A stretch of DNA of 22,387 nucleotides from PALSA-505 sp035308365 (GCA_035308365.1 DATGGU010000087.1:1-22387); one strand, 5' to 3'; shown: positions 1-8,035, counted from the stretch's first letter. Notes: a model not told the origin generated them from the letters alone. Numbers and translations: made by a program.

Positions 1-202
1 GGCTCCCACCGGCGGCTGGCCGGCGAAGTTCCGCAGGCCGAACCTGCGGCGCGCTGGCTCTTCCGCGATGGCTTGCGTGCCGGGCTGATTGGGCCTCCCG
101 GGCAGGCGCCCCAGGCGGTGACGGTCAGGCCAGTGCCCGGACCCGTCCCGGGGGCAGGGCGGTCCTGGCGAGGTGCGGATTCCGGCGCCGCAGGGTGGTC
201 TC

Positions 203-400
203 TAATACGCCATAGACCTACAGTCGGTGTCACCGCCGGCGTCCGCCCGGCGGTGACACCGGCGGCTAAGGAGGCGCCGACCAATAACCCGCAGGTTGAT
301 CTTGCTGGTGGAGGCCAGTCTTCGCAGGTCGCAGGGGTTGCAGGTGCACCAGGAACCAACGGGTTATTCCACGGCGAGCCCTAACCGGGCTCGCCTCTTT
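203..400 (+). other. Intergenic structured region, candidate small RNA
   Basis: No convincing protein gene is seen in the first 520 bases. The stretch contains a -10-like TAATAC (203-208), the ten-base word TAGACCTACA (213-222, repeated exactly at 562-571 in front of the tetR gene), a perfect 14-bp hairpin (226-239 with 247-260, 7-base loop), a long-range 9-bp pairing (283-291 with 360-368) and a terminator-like hairpin at 373-395. A promoter-like start, internal stems and a terminal hairpin suggest a short structured transcript. This is inference from pairing only; an open reading frame runs through from base 1 to 384 but resembles nothing I recognise. Confidence 0.3.
373..400 (+). terminator. 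Rho-independent-like terminator
   Basis: A perfect 9-bp stem (GGCGAGCCC, 373-381, with GGGCTCGCC, 387-395) and a 5-base loop are followed by TCTTT. The T-run is short, as is common in high-GC actinobacteria. It would end plus-strand transcription coming from the left edge of the window. Confidence 0.5.
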
Positions 401-559
401 CGCTCGCTGCGGTTCCGTTAACGGCGACGGCGGCTGAGGTGCGGCCGTTAGCGGCCTGCGGAGGCGGGCCGGCGGCGGCTTGCTCGCGGGCCAGGAAAGT
501 GCCCAGTTCGGCGATGGTGGTCATCAGTGGTGCGGGGAACACCACAGTTATGTCAACTT

Positions 560-590
560 TGTAGACCTACACTGGTTGACGCAGGTAGTA
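560..590 (+). promoter_or_regulatory. Probable operator/promoter of the first tetR gene
   Basis: The near-palindrome TGTAGACCTACA (5-bp arms around AC, 560-571) lies just upstream of a -10-like TAGTAT at 585-590. Seventeen bases separate TAGACC (562-567) from that -10. The placement over the promoter fits autoregulation by the TetR protein encoded downstream. The ten-base core recurs at 213-222. Confidence 0.4.
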
Positions 591-625
591 TGGCCCGGAA
601 CTACAGGAGAGCAGGTGCTACCGCG

Positions 626-1348
626 ATGAGCCCACCGCGCGCCGCCCAGGACACCACGGCTAACGGAGACGGCAAGATCACCCGTGAGGTGGTGCTGGCC
701 GCCGCCCTGGAGATCATCGACCGCGACGGTGCCGACCGCCTGACCATGCGTGGCCTCGCCCGCGCCCTGGACCGGGACCCGATGATCCTCTACCGGCACG
801 CGCCCAGCAAGGCGGCCCTGCTGGACGGCGTCGCCGAGACCGTCCTGGCACAGCTCGAGGTCGACTCCGCCGACCCCGACTGGCCCGCTCAGCTACGCGC
901 CGTCGCCCGCCGCTACCGCCACCTCGCCCTCGCCCACCCACATGTGGTGCCACTGCTGGTCACCCGGCCCCTGGCCACCCCACTCGCGCTGCGTCCCCCC
1001 GGCACCCTGCGGCCACTCGAAGACATCCTCACCCTGCTCACCCGCGCCGGGTTCAGCGGGCCCAACGCCCTGCACATCTACCGGGCCCTGTTCGGGTTCC
1101 TGCACGGCCACGTCCTCAACGAACTGCAGGAACTCGTCGACAACCCCGACGAATCCGACGACCTGCTCCGGCTCGGACTGCACCGGCTGCCCATCACACA
1201 ATTCCCGCTGCTGCGCAGCCTCGCCTCCGCCCTGGCCTGCTACGACGGCGCCGCCGAACTTGAACGCGGCCTCGACATCCTGCTGGCCGGACTCACCACC
1301 ACCCTGCCCAGCCCAGACCAGGCACCACCACCGGGCACACCCCGCTAG
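626..1348 (+). CDS. TetR family transcriptional regulator (TetR_C_1 type)
   Basis: A 240-residue one-component repressor. The N-terminal helix-turn-helix domain spans roughly residues 16-65, with the recognition-helix region MRGLARALDRDPMILYRHAP, typical of TetR. The C-terminal part (about 75-225) resembles the tetracycline-repressor class C domain that binds a small hydrophobic ligand. I chose the ATG at 626 because AGGAGA (605-610) and a -10-like TAGTAT (585-590) precede it; an in-frame ATG at 590 would lie inside the promoter and the open frame extends to 527. It converges with ftsH, the stop codons being 16 bases apart. The ligand and targets are unknown; the near-palindrome at 560-571 suggests autoregulation. 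Confidence 0.88.
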   Translation: MSPPRAAQDTTANGDGKITREVVLAAALEIIDRDGADRLTMRGLARALDRDPMILYRHAPSKAALLDGVAETVLAQLEVDSADPDWPAQLRAVARRYRHLALAHPHVVPLLVTRPLATPLALRPPGTLRPLEDILTLLTRAGFSGPNALHIYRALFGFLHGHVLNELQELVDNPDESDDLLRLGLHRLPITQFPLLRSLASALACYDGAAELERGLDILLAGLTTTLPSPDQAPPPGTPR

Positions 1349-1364
1349 CTGGCCTGTACCCCGG

Positions 1365-3356
1365 CTATTTGGTGCGCGATGTCCCCGGACCGCTGGCCGG
1401 GCTGGTTCCGCTGCAGTCTGCGCGGGCCAGTGTCATCGCGACGGCCTGGGGTGCCCAGATCCGTTCCTGCTCGGCCTGACGCTCCGGCACCCCGGCGATG
1501 GCCGCCAGATCTGAGCCATTGATGGTCTCGCGGTCCAGCAGCAGCTGGATGACCCGGTCGAGCGTGTCACGATGCTCACGAAGGAGCTGCGTGGCTCTCG
1601 TCTCCGCCTCCCGGAGCAGCCTGGCTACTTCCTGGTCGATGGAGCGTTGTGTCTGCTCGGCATACGGACGGCCGGCGAAGGGGTTGTCCCGGCTGGGTCC
1701 TTCGGGCCCGTAGCCGACCGGCCCAAGCTCCGCCGAGAGCCCCCACTCCCGCACCATCCGGGTGGCAAGCTCGGTGGCGCCCGCGAGGTCGTCGGACGCG
1801 CCGGTCGAGGGCTCCCCCAAGACGATCATTTCCCCGGCCCGGCCGCCCAGGCGAACGGCGAGGGAGTCGGTGAGATAGCTCTGCGGGTACAGGTGACGCT
1901 CGGACACCGGCAACTGCTCGGTCACACCCAAGGCGGCGCCGCGGGGCAAGATCGTGACCTTGGCCACCGGATCGGCGTGCTCGGACAGGACGGCGACCAG
2001 CGCGTGACCGGCTTCGTGGACGGCAACGGCGTGCTTCTCGTCGGGCAGCAGCGCGTTCGACGCATCACGCAGCCCGATGAGCAGGCGATCCCGGGCGGCA
2101 TCGAAGTCGGCCGCGCTCAGCACGTCGCGGTCGTCCCGCACCGCGTTGATCGCGGCCTCATTGACCAGGTTAGCCAGATCGGCACCCGAGAACCCCGGCG
2201 TGCCCCGCGACACCGCATCGAGATCGACATCCGGGCCGAGTTTCTTGCCCTTCGCGTGGATACCGAGAATTGCGGTCCGTTCCTTCTGGTTGGGCAGGGG
2301 AATCTCCACGGTCCGGTCGAAACGCCCGGGCCGCAACAGTGCCGCGTCGAGGATCTCGGCTCTGTTCGTCGCCGCCATGACCACCACACTGGCGCCGGGC
2401 TCGAATCCGTCCATATCCGACAGCAGCTGGTTAAGCGTCTGCTCCCGTTCGTCATTCGAGCCGAACCCGCCAGGACCGCGCCGGCCCCCGATCGCGTCGA
2501 TCTCGTCGATGAAGATGATCGCGGGGGAACGCTTGCGGGCGTCAGCGAACAGCGTCCGGACCCTGGACGCGCCGACGCCGACGAACATCTCGACGAAACT
2601 GGAACCGCTGAGGGCGAAGAACGGCACGCCAGCCTCGCCAGCGACGGCCCTGGCCAGCAGGGTCTTGCCGGTCCCGGGCGGCCCGACCATCAGCACGCCC
2701 TTCGGGCCGACCGCCCCGGCCCCCGCGTAGCGTTCGGGATGCTTAAGGAAGTCCACGACTTCGGTCACCTCAGCCTTGGAACCCTCATAGCCGGCGATGT
2801 CGGTGAACCGCGTCGATGGCTTCTCCTCGTCGTAGACCTTGGCCCTGGACCGGCCGATACTCATGATCCCGCCCAGCCCTCCACCAAGCTTGCGGCTGCG
2901 ACGGCTCGTCCAGACGAAGACACCGACGAGCAAACCAATCCACAAGATGGGGAAGAGGTAGCTCAGCAGCGATGTGGTACTCGGGTTGGTGCCCGTCACC
3001 ATAACCCTGTGCCCGAGCAGGAGAGCCGAAAGAGAGGTGTCGTTCAGCGCGGTCGGGATCTGGGAGGTATAGGCGGTACCGCTACGCAGCGTGCCGGTCA
3101 CCGTACCCACCGAGGTGATCGTCGCCGTGGAGACCCTGTTCGACGTCACTTCACTGACGAAGCTGGAGTAGCTGAAATTCCGGGCCTGCGTCCCGCTCAC
3201 ACCGACATGGAAGACGAACAGCAAAGCCACCACCGCGAACCCGGCTGGCAGAAGCCACAGCCGCCAGCGCGGCGGCGCGGGTGCCGGTGCCCGGCCATTC
3301 GGCGGGCCCCCCTGCACAGGTCCCCGCACCGGGGCAGTGTGGTGCGACGTGCTCAC
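1365..3356 (-). CDS. ftsH: ATP-dependent zinc metalloprotease FtsH
   Basis: A membrane-anchored AAA+ protease of 663 residues that extracts and degrades membrane and unstable cytosolic proteins. Visible features are transmembrane segments at about 35-50 and 131-149 flanking a short extracytoplasmic domain, Walker A GPPGTGKT (225-232), the pore-loop region FVEMFVGVG (254-262), Walker B IIFIDE (281-286), the second region of homology ATNRAEILDAALLRPGRFDR (329-348), the zinc site HEAGH (447-451) and the likely third zinc ligand in GASDDL (D523). All catalytic residues are present. The start is GTG, overlapping the stop of a 73-residue ORF as GTGA, with no clear Shine-Dalgarno of its own. None of the usual actinobacterial housekeeping neighbours (tilS, hpt, folE) is present, so this may be an additional paralogue rather than the essential copy. 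Confidence 0.95.
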   Translation of the reverse strand: MSTSHHTAPVRGPVQGGPPNGRAPAPAPPRWRLWLLPAGFAVVALLFVFHVGVSGTQARNFSYSSFVSEVTSNRVSTATITSVGTVTGTLRSGTAYTSQIPTALNDTSLSALLLGHRVMVTGTNPSTTSLLSYLFPILWIGLLVGVFVWTSRRSRKLGGGLGGIMSIGRSRAKVYDEEKPSTRFTDIAGYEGSKAEVTEVVDFLKHPERYAGAGAVGPKGVLMVGPPGTGKTLLARAVAGEAGVPFFALSGSSFVEMFVGVGASRVRTLFADARKRSPAIIFIDEIDAIGGRRGPGGFGSNDEREQTLNQLLSDMDGFEPGASVVVMAATNRAEILDAALLRPGRFDRTVEIPLPNQKERTAILGIHAKGKKLGPDVDLDAVSRGTPGFSGADLANLVNEAAINAVRDDRDVLSAADFDAARDRLLIGLRDASNALLPDEKHAVAVHEAGHALVAVLSEHADPVAKVTILPRGAALGVTEQLPVSERHLYPQSYLTDSLAVRLGGRAGEMIVLGEPSTGASDDLAGATELATRMVREWGLSAELGPVGYGPEGPSRDNPFAGRPYAEQTQRSIDQEVARLLREAETRATQLLREHRDTLDRVIQLLLDRETINGSDLAAIAGVPERQAEQERIWAPQAVAMTLARADCSGTSPASGPGTSRTK

Positions 3357-3574
3357 CAGCGGAACCCGGGCGAGTGATACCTCGTCGGCCAGCCCAGAAC
3401 AACTGCGAGCGGGGCCGCGTCCAGCCGCGGCGTATTCTCGGCGGCCTCATCTGCGAGTACCGCGAAGCCGCATGAAGGCACGGCCATCACCAGGGTTGAT
3501 GTTCCAGGCAGGCATGCCGCGGCGGGCTCGCCAAGCATGGAAATGTCCGTAATCTCGCGCATGACCTCGCCCAT
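3353..3574 (-). CDS. Small ORF possibly coupled to ftsH
   Basis: A 73-residue open frame immediately upstream of ftsH on the same strand, ending FRW-stop. Its TGA overlaps the ftsH GTG start in a 4-base GTGA arrangement, the usual sign of translational coupling; ftsH has no clear ribosome binding site of its own. The ATG at 3574 or, better spaced from GGGCGAGG, the ATG at 3562 could be the start. Codon third positions are mostly G or C. The product has a central hydrophobic stretch but I recognise no domain. It could be a genuine small protein, a leader ORF that sets ftsH translation, or chance. Confidence 0.4.
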   Translation of the reverse strand: MGEVMREITDISMLGEPAAACLPGTSTLVMAVPSCGFAVLADEAAENTPRLDAAPLAVVLGWPTRYHSPGFRW

Positions 3575-3912
3575 CTCTCTAAAAGCCGGAGCGGCGAGGG
3601 GTGCTAGGTCCAGACAGACCCAAGCGCGCTGTGAAACTTAAGTTTCTCACGAAAACAGCGCCCGCTGAACCGCCCCGGGTTCGGTGGAGACTTTGATGTT
3701 CAACCTCGGTCAGCAGCCGCCCGGCCGGGTCGGGCCGCCGGAGATCCGCCACCACCGCTTGATCAGTCCGCGAAGCCATCCAGATTCGATGCCGCGGAAG
3801 TCGAACGCGGATAGGAAGCGGCGGGTATCCGGCGTAGTGTGGATCAGGCATGCTGGCGAATTAGCCGCCGGGCCCAGACCTCGCCTTGCTGCTGGAGCAG
3901 GAAGGCGTCCTT
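3575..3912. other. Divergent intergenic region between ftsH unit and STAS gene
   Basis: About 340 bases without a convincing gene. Open frames on both strands here (for example 3579-3851 minus) run through the palindrome at 3633-3646 and resemble nothing known. The region must hold the promoters of the ftsH unit (leftward) and the STAS gene (rightward). Apart from the palindrome I see no clear site. Confidence 0.5.
3631..3650. promoter_or_regulatory. AT-rich palindrome upstream of ftsH unit
   Basis: GAAACTTAAGTTTC (3633-3646) is a perfect 14-bp palindrome, loosely flanked by GTG and CAC. It stands out in GC-rich surroundings and lies 59 bases upstream of the small ORF that precedes ftsH. It is a good candidate operator for the ftsH unit; the binding protein is unknown. 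Confidence 0.5.
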
Positions 3913-4275
3913 ATGGTTAGCGTGGATCTGAGTACAAGCGAATGCGGCGGCCGGGCTGTCGTGACGCTGTCGGGGGAGCTTGACGTCGCAGACGCTGCGA
4001 GTGTCGTGGCTGCGTTCGAGATGGCCGTGGCCCGTCAGTGCGAGATCATCGTTGATCTGGCTGGGCTGGAATTCATCGACTCCAGCGGCCTGGCGGCGCT
4101 GGCACGTGTCCGGAAGCAGGCCCGGCATGCCGGGGGTGATGTGCTGCTGGCCGCGCCACAGCAGCAGGTGCTGCGGGTTCTTGCCCTTACTCGCATGCTC
4201 GATGACTTCTCCGTCCATGCCAGCGTCGATGAAGCGGCCGGCCGCTCCCGCCTGGCCGCGGGGCCAGTACTGTAG
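3913..4275 (+). CDS. STAS-domain anti-sigma-factor antagonist
   Basis: A 120-residue single-domain STAS protein of the SpoIIAA/RsbV type. In this family the unphosphorylated protein binds an anti-sigma kinase and releases a sigma factor; phosphorylation of a conserved serine switches it off. The phosphosite motif FIDSSGLAAL is intact (D56, S57, S58). The N-terminal strands (VVTLSGELDVADA) and the later segment GGDVLLAAPQQQVLRVLALT fit the fold. I placed the start at ATG 3913 because AGGAAGG (3899-3905) lies 7 bases upstream; the TTG at 3886 has no such site. No kinase or sigma factor gene lies in the window, so the partner is elsewhere. Two GAF-ANTAR genes follow on the same strand, suggesting a signalling cluster. 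Confidence 0.92.
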   Translation: MVSVDLSTSECGGRAVVTLSGELDVADAASVVAAFEMAVARQCEIIVDLAGLEFIDSSGLAALARVRKQARHAGGDVLLAAPQQQVLRVLALTRMLDDFSVHASVDEAAGRSRLAAGPVL

Positions 4276-4505
4276 CAGCGGCACGTGGGGATCAAGCGGC
4301 CATGCGCGTATCATGCCGCCACTGGACGCCGGCCGGAGGCGCGGAGCGCTGTCAGCTATGAAAGCAGGGTCGAAGTGGCACGGGAACGACCAGTCCTCTG
4401 GCCACATGGCGGGGCTAGCGCTCAGCCTGGAAGGGCCGGTATTTCTCGGGGGGACCGCCGGCCGGGGCGGGATCGGGCGGCCGGGCTGGTTCCGCTGGTG
4501 CGCTG

Positions 4506-5258
4506 GTGACAGGCAGCCGCCCGGGCAGGGTCTGGGGTTTGGTGGCTGCGCAGGCCGCCACCCGGGGCGGGCGTGTGGGGGCTGGAGATGCCTGTGTGGC
4601 GGCTGTGACCGCGGTGGGGGTCAGTGGCGCCTGGCTGAGCGCCGCGCGGGGTGCGGAGGCGGGCCACCTCATGTGCGTGACCGATGCGGTCAGCGAGCGG
4701 CTCGCAGAGCTTCAGCTGACCCTGGGCGAGGGCCCGGGCCTGGATGCCGTTGAGTCCGGCGGGCCGGTGCTGGCCTCGGATCTGGACCAGAGAGACGCGG
4801 CGCGCCGCTGGCCGGTCTACGCCCCGGCGGCCCGCCAGGCCGGGGCGGCGGCAATCTTCGCTTTCCCGCTGCGGATCGGGGCGATCCGGGCCGGGGTGAT
4901 GGCTTTGTACCGGGGCCACCCAGGCCCGCTGAGCGCTTCCCATCTGGGTGACTCGCTGATCTTCGCCGATACCGCGACCCTGCTGCTGCTCGATGCCCAG
5001 GACTGGGCGGACTGTCCCCCGGCCGGGCCGGGCCCCGGCGGGCAGCCCGCGGACCTGGTGCTGCATCGCGCCGAGATCGATCAGGCCACCGGGATGCTCA
5101 CCGAGCAACTCGGTGTCGGCATCGCGGACGCATTTATCCGGCTACGTGCCTATGCCTATGCTCATGACCAGCGGCTGGTCGACGTTGCCCGCGACATCGT
5201 GGCACGCCGCCTGCGGCTGCGTCCTGACCGGGACCCGTCCATGGGTGGGCAGGCGTGA
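4506..5258 (+). CDS. GAF-ANTAR domain protein 1
   Basis: A 250-residue sensor and RNA-binding antiterminator-type protein. Residues of about 25-163 form a GAF-like ligand-sensing domain (segments GEGPGLDAVESGGPVLASDL and RWPVYAPAARQAG are typical of actinobacterial GAF-ANTAR proteins). An Ala/Pro/Gly linker follows, and an ANTAR helical domain lies at about 183-236 (AEIDQATGMLTEQLGVGIADAF, ending RLVDVARDIVARRL). ANTAR domains bind paired hexaloop RNA hairpins to prevent termination. The GTG at 4506 is weakly supported; a GTG at 4542 after CTGGGG is an alternative. The C-terminus is followed after 72 bases by a second gene of the same architecture, suggesting duplication. No classical ANTAR target hairpin pair was recognised nearby. 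Confidence 0.88.
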   Translation: MTGSRPGRVWGLVAAQAATRGGRVGAGDACVAAVTAVGVSGAWLSAARGAEAGHLMCVTDAVSERLAELQLTLGEGPGLDAVESGGPVLASDLDQRDAARRWPVYAPAARQAGAAAIFAFPLRIGAIRAGVMALYRGHPGPLSASHLGDSLIFADTATLLLLDAQDWADCPPAGPGPGGQPADLVLHRAEIDQATGMLTEQLGVGIADAFIRLRAYAYAHDQRLVDVARDIVARRLRLRPDRDPSMGGQA

Positions 5259-5330
5259 CAGGCTCCACTCGCCAGGTGAACATCAGCAACCCGGCGGATC
5301 TTATTTCCTCCCGGAGAGGGTGAACGAGGG

Positions 5331-6038
5331 ATGGATGGACAACTGCTGTCAAAGACGTTCGTCGAGCTGACCGACACCATGGTCGCCGACTTCGACGTGA
5401 TCGATTTCCTGCACGTTCTGACTGACCGCAGCGTCCTGTTGCTGAATGTCTCCGCCGCCGGGCTGCTGCTGGCTGATCCGCGGGGTGAGCTGCGGGTGGT
5501 GGCTGCCTCCAGCGAAGCGGCCCGGCTGCTGGAGCTATTCCAGCTGCAAAACGACCAGGGTCCCTGCCTGGACTGCTTCCGGACCGGCCACCTCGTCACC
5601 GCCCCGGACTTGACCGCCGCGGTACAACGCTGGCCGCGGTTCGCCGCCGCCGCCCAGCAGGCCGGGTTCGCCGCGGTGCAGGCCCTGCCCATGCGGATGC
5701 GTGAGCAAGTCATCGGCGCACTGAACCTGTTCCGCGCCACCCCTGGAGCTTTTCCCCCCACCGACATACAGATCGGGCAGGCCCTTGCCGACGTGGCCAC
5801 GATCAGCCTGCTGCATGAGCGCAGCATGCGCCACAGCGACACACTCAACGAGCAACTGCAGACTGCGCTGAACAGCCGGGTCGTCATCGAGCAGGCCAAG
5901 GGCAAACTCGCTGAACGGTACGGTCTGGACATGGACCAGGCCTTCCGCCTGCTGCGGGATCACGCCAGGAGCCACAACCTCCGCCTGGCCGACACAGCCC
6001 AGGCCCTCATCGATGGGACCACAACCCTCCGGGCCTGA
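5331..6038 (+). CDS. GAF-ANTAR domain protein 2
   Basis: A 235-residue paralogue of the preceding gene product. A GAF domain occupies about 20-163 (NDQGPCLDCFRTGHLVTAPD, RWPRFAAAAQQAGFAAVQAL, MRMREQVIGALNLF) and an ANTAR domain about 175-228 (RVVIEQAKGKLAERYGLDMD, AFRLLRDHARSHNLRLADTA). This copy is closer to the ANTAR consensus than the first. The start ATG 5331 follows GGAGAGG (5313-5319) and GAGGG directly before it. It probably shares a transcript with the upstream GAF-ANTAR and perhaps the STAS gene. The two cysteines in PCLDCF (C79 and C82) could take part in redox or ligand sensing, but that is speculation. It converges with the desaturase gene, 15 bases between stops, with no clear terminator between them. 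Confidence 0.92.
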   Translation: MDGQLLSKTFVELTDTMVADFDVIDFLHVLTDRSVLLLNVSAAGLLLADPRGELRVVAASSEAARLLELFQLQNDQGPCLDCFRTGHLVTAPDLTAAVQRWPRFAAAAQQAGFAAVQALPMRMREQVIGALNLFRATPGAFPPTDIQIGQALADVATISLLHERSMRHSDTLNEQLQTALNSRVVIEQAKGKLAERYGLDMDQAFRLLRDHARSHNLRLADTAQALIDGTTTLRA

Positions 6039-6053
6039 GCACACGCAGAACCC

Positions 6054-7151
6054 CTACAGCCCGCCTCTCATCCCGGTCCTGCTGGGCTGGTGGCGGGTCA
6101 TCTTGCCGTTGGCGTTGAGGTGGCGCAGTGCCTGGGCATAGGAATCGGCCAGGCTGGTGTGGCAGTACGGCAGGTCATGCTGCTGGCAGAACGCCGCCAC
6201 CAGTGGCTGGGATCTGCGCAGGTTCCGGCGTGGCATGGAGGGGAACAGGTGATGCTCGATCTGGTAGTTCAGGCCGCCCAGCATGAAGTCGGTCAGCGGC
6301 CCGCCGCGTACGTTCCTTGACGTCAGCACCTGGCGGCGGAGGAAGTCGCTCTGATCATCCGCGTCCAGGATGGGCATCCCCTTGTGGTTGGGTGCGAACG
6401 AGCAGCCCAGGTACAAGCCGAACAGGCCCTGCTGCACCACGGCGAACACCACGGCCTTGACCGGGGGAAGCACCAGGAAAAGCACCGTGAAGTAGCCAGC
6501 CACGTGAATGGCCAGCAGCGCCGCCTCCCAGGCACGGTGCCGGCAAGGCCGGCTGATCAGCGCACGGATGCTGGCCACGTGCAGGTGCACTGCTTCGGTC
6601 AGCAGCAGCGGGAAGAACAGGTACGCCTGGTACCGGTAGACCAGCCGGGTCACCCCCCGGCTGGCCCGCGCCTGATCAGCGGTGAAGGCCAGCGCACTCA
6701 CCGCGATATCCGGATCGGCATGCTCGGTGTTGGGATGGGCGTGATGACGGTTGTGCTTTGCCACCCACCAGCCGTAGCTCAGCCCGATACCCAGGCTGCC
6801 GTGCAGCAACCCGGCGGCATAGTTGGCCCGCCGGGACCGGAATATCTGGGAATGCCCCGCGTCATGGCCGAGGAAACCGATCTGGGTGAACACGCCGGCC
6901 AGGAAAACAGCCACCAGCAACTGCCACCATGAGTTGCCGACCAGGACCACGGCAGCCCAGCCACCGGCCAGCGCCGCAGAGGTCATCAAAATCCGCCCCA
7001 GGTAGTACCTGGGCTGCCGCTCCAGCAGTCCTGCTTGCCTGACCTGCCGGGACAGAACGGCGTACTCGCTGCCACGCTGAACTGCCCGCGGCACGGGCGA
7101 GGCGGCCACCGGCGGCACAGCCGCGCCAGTCATTTCCTCAGAAGATCGCAC
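6054..7151 (-). CDS. Membrane fatty acid desaturase (DesA3 / linoleoyl-CoA desaturase-like)
   Basis: A 365-residue integral-membrane di-iron desaturase. The three histidine boxes are complete: HDAGH (96-100), HNRHH (133-137) and QIEHH (297-301). The Q in the last box is typical of the front-end / acyl-CoA desaturase group. Hydrophobic segments lie at about 55-70, 78-93, 175-195 and 212-250. It would use oxygen and electrons from a separate reductase to introduce a double bond in acyl chains, adjusting membrane fluidity. No ferredoxin or reductase gene is adjacent. The GTG at 7151 is preceded by GGGGGAA; ATG 7133 is an alternative but lacks spacing to its GAGGAA. An inverted repeat at 7171-7191 lies just upstream and may be regulatory. 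Confidence 0.93.
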   Translation of the reverse strand: MRSSEEMTGAAVPPVAASPVPRAVQRGSEYAVLSRQVRQAGLLERQPRYYLGRILMTSAALAGGWAAVVLVGNSWWQLLVAVFLAGVFTQIGFLGHDAGHSQIFRSRRANYAAGLLHGSLGIGLSYGWWVAKHNRHHAHPNTEHADPDIAVSALAFTADQARASRGVTRLVYRYQAYLFFPLLLTEAVHLHVASIRALISRPCRHRAWEAALLAIHVAGYFTVLFLVLPPVKAVVFAVVQQGLFGLYLGCSFAPNHKGMPILDADDQSDFLRRQVLTSRNVRGGPLTDFMLGGLNYQIEHHLFPSMPRRNLRRSQPLVAAFCQQHDLPYCHTSLADSYAQALRHLNANGKMTRHQPSRTGMRGGL

Positions 7152-7450
7152 CCAGTTCCCCCAAGACGCACATCATGCCCGGAAAATGATGCGCCGCCTG
7201 GGTCCAGGGCGGCGACTGCGGCAGCACCGTACCGCAAGGCGCGGCAACGGCCCGGCCGGAGACTGAAACCAAACTATCCCAGGCCGGCCGACGCCGTCAC
7301 GCCAGCCCCGGTAACTACTGCTGCCCGAGAGCGACAAGATCAACGCCAAGCTCAAAGACGTACGTCATTGACGCTCCCACCGAGATGCTGGAGCGGGCGC
7401 TGGAGGCGGGAGCTAACGCCGCTGGGATCTGGCCAGCGGTAGCTGTTCTG
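7152..7450. other. Intergenic region with possible degraded gene remnant
   Basis: About 300 bases between the desaturase start and the DUF5994 gene end. It holds the desaturase promoter side, with the inverted repeat CATCAT (7171-7176) / ATGATG (7186-7191). At 7321-7371 on the plus strand a short frame reads LPESDKINAKLKDVRH then stop, reminiscent of the C-terminal part of an Hsp20 domain. The shifted frame continues open (TYVIDAPTEMLERALEAG...). This could be a decayed gene piece; confidence is low. Confidence 0.3.
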
Positions 7451-8035
7451 CTACATCGCGGCGGAGGTCCCGTTTCTCCGCGAATTGGCGCCGTCCTGGC
7501 CGCCCTCCCATTCCCAGGTGCCCATCTGGGTGCTGTCTGGTGCTGTTGCTGGCGGGGGCTGGCCGGGATGCGCGGTGGTGGTGGTGATGGCGGCCAGCAG
7601 GTCGGGGGTGTGGGTGCGGTTGCCGGGCTGGGCGGCCTGGTCCATGGCGGCCCAGGCGGCTGGCTCGCTGGTGTTTGGCGGGATGGTGAGCAGGTCGGTC
7701 CGCCCGGCCCGGGCGGTCGCGGTGAGCAGGCCGGCGGGCATGGTCTGGAACCAGCCGAGCCGCACGGTGCGGCCGCCCGCCGGGTCATCGAGGCGCAGGC
7801 GGCGGGGGCGGCTGGCGTCCCAGCCTGCCCGGCCGAGCATGACGTGGGTGACCGGGCCGTGCCGCTGGTCGATGGCCTTGATCAGGCCGGGCAGTTCGGC
7901 GGCCGGGTCGGCTGACCGGGGCCACCAGCCGCCGTCCAGCAGGGTGTGGGCCGACAGGCCGGGCTGCAGCCGCAGCCGCAGCCGCGACGGCGGGTCCGGG
8001 CTGGTTGCCGGGTGGGATTCGGCGGTGGTCAGCAT
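7451..8035 (-). CDS. DUF5994-family protein
   Basis: A 194-residue protein matching the actinobacterial DUF5994 pattern: RLRLQPGLSAHTLLDGGWWP, RSADPAAELPGLIKAID, GPVTHVMLGRAGWDA, RTVRLGWF, then a strand with LLTIPPNT. The function of the family is unknown; these are small soluble proteins with no signal peptide or membrane segment here. The C-terminal third (from about 145) is low-complexity, rich in T, P, G and N, and probably disordered. The ATG at 8035 has AGGAAGG 8 bases upstream. It is the last gene of a minus-strand unit with the LapA-domain gene (25-base gap) and a 27-residue membrane peptide, so a link with the cell envelope is plausible but inferred from context. Confidence 0.8.
   Translation of the reverse strand: MLTTAESHPATSPDPPSRLRLRLQPGLSAHTLLDGGWWPRSADPAAELPGLIKAIDQRHGPVTHVMLGRAGWDASRPRRLRLDDPAGGRTVRLGWFQTMPAGLLTATARAGRTDLLTIPPNTSEPAAWAAMDQAAQPGNRTHTPDLLAAITTTTAHPGQPPPATAPDSTQMGTWEWEGGQDGANSRRNGTSAAM

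Noticed and set aside
226..260. 14-bp hairpin as a terminator
   Set aside because: No T-run or upstream gene; better treated as part of the structured region.
381..524. 47-codon minus-strand ORF divergent from the first tetR (MTTIAELGTFLAREQ...)
   Set aside because: No Shine-Dalgarno, no recognised family, and its stop lies in the loop of the terminator hairpin; kept only as a remote possibility.
1572..3377. Long plus-strand open frame of 601 codons opposite ftsH
   Set aside because: It is a shadow of the ftsH codon pattern in GC-rich DNA; the minus strand carries every FtsH motif.
4276..5330. ANTAR target RNA (paired hexaloop hairpins) near the GAF-ANTAR genes
   Set aside because: I looked between the STAS and GAF-ANTAR genes and between the two GAF-ANTAR genes and saw no convincing pair of stems with the expected loops.
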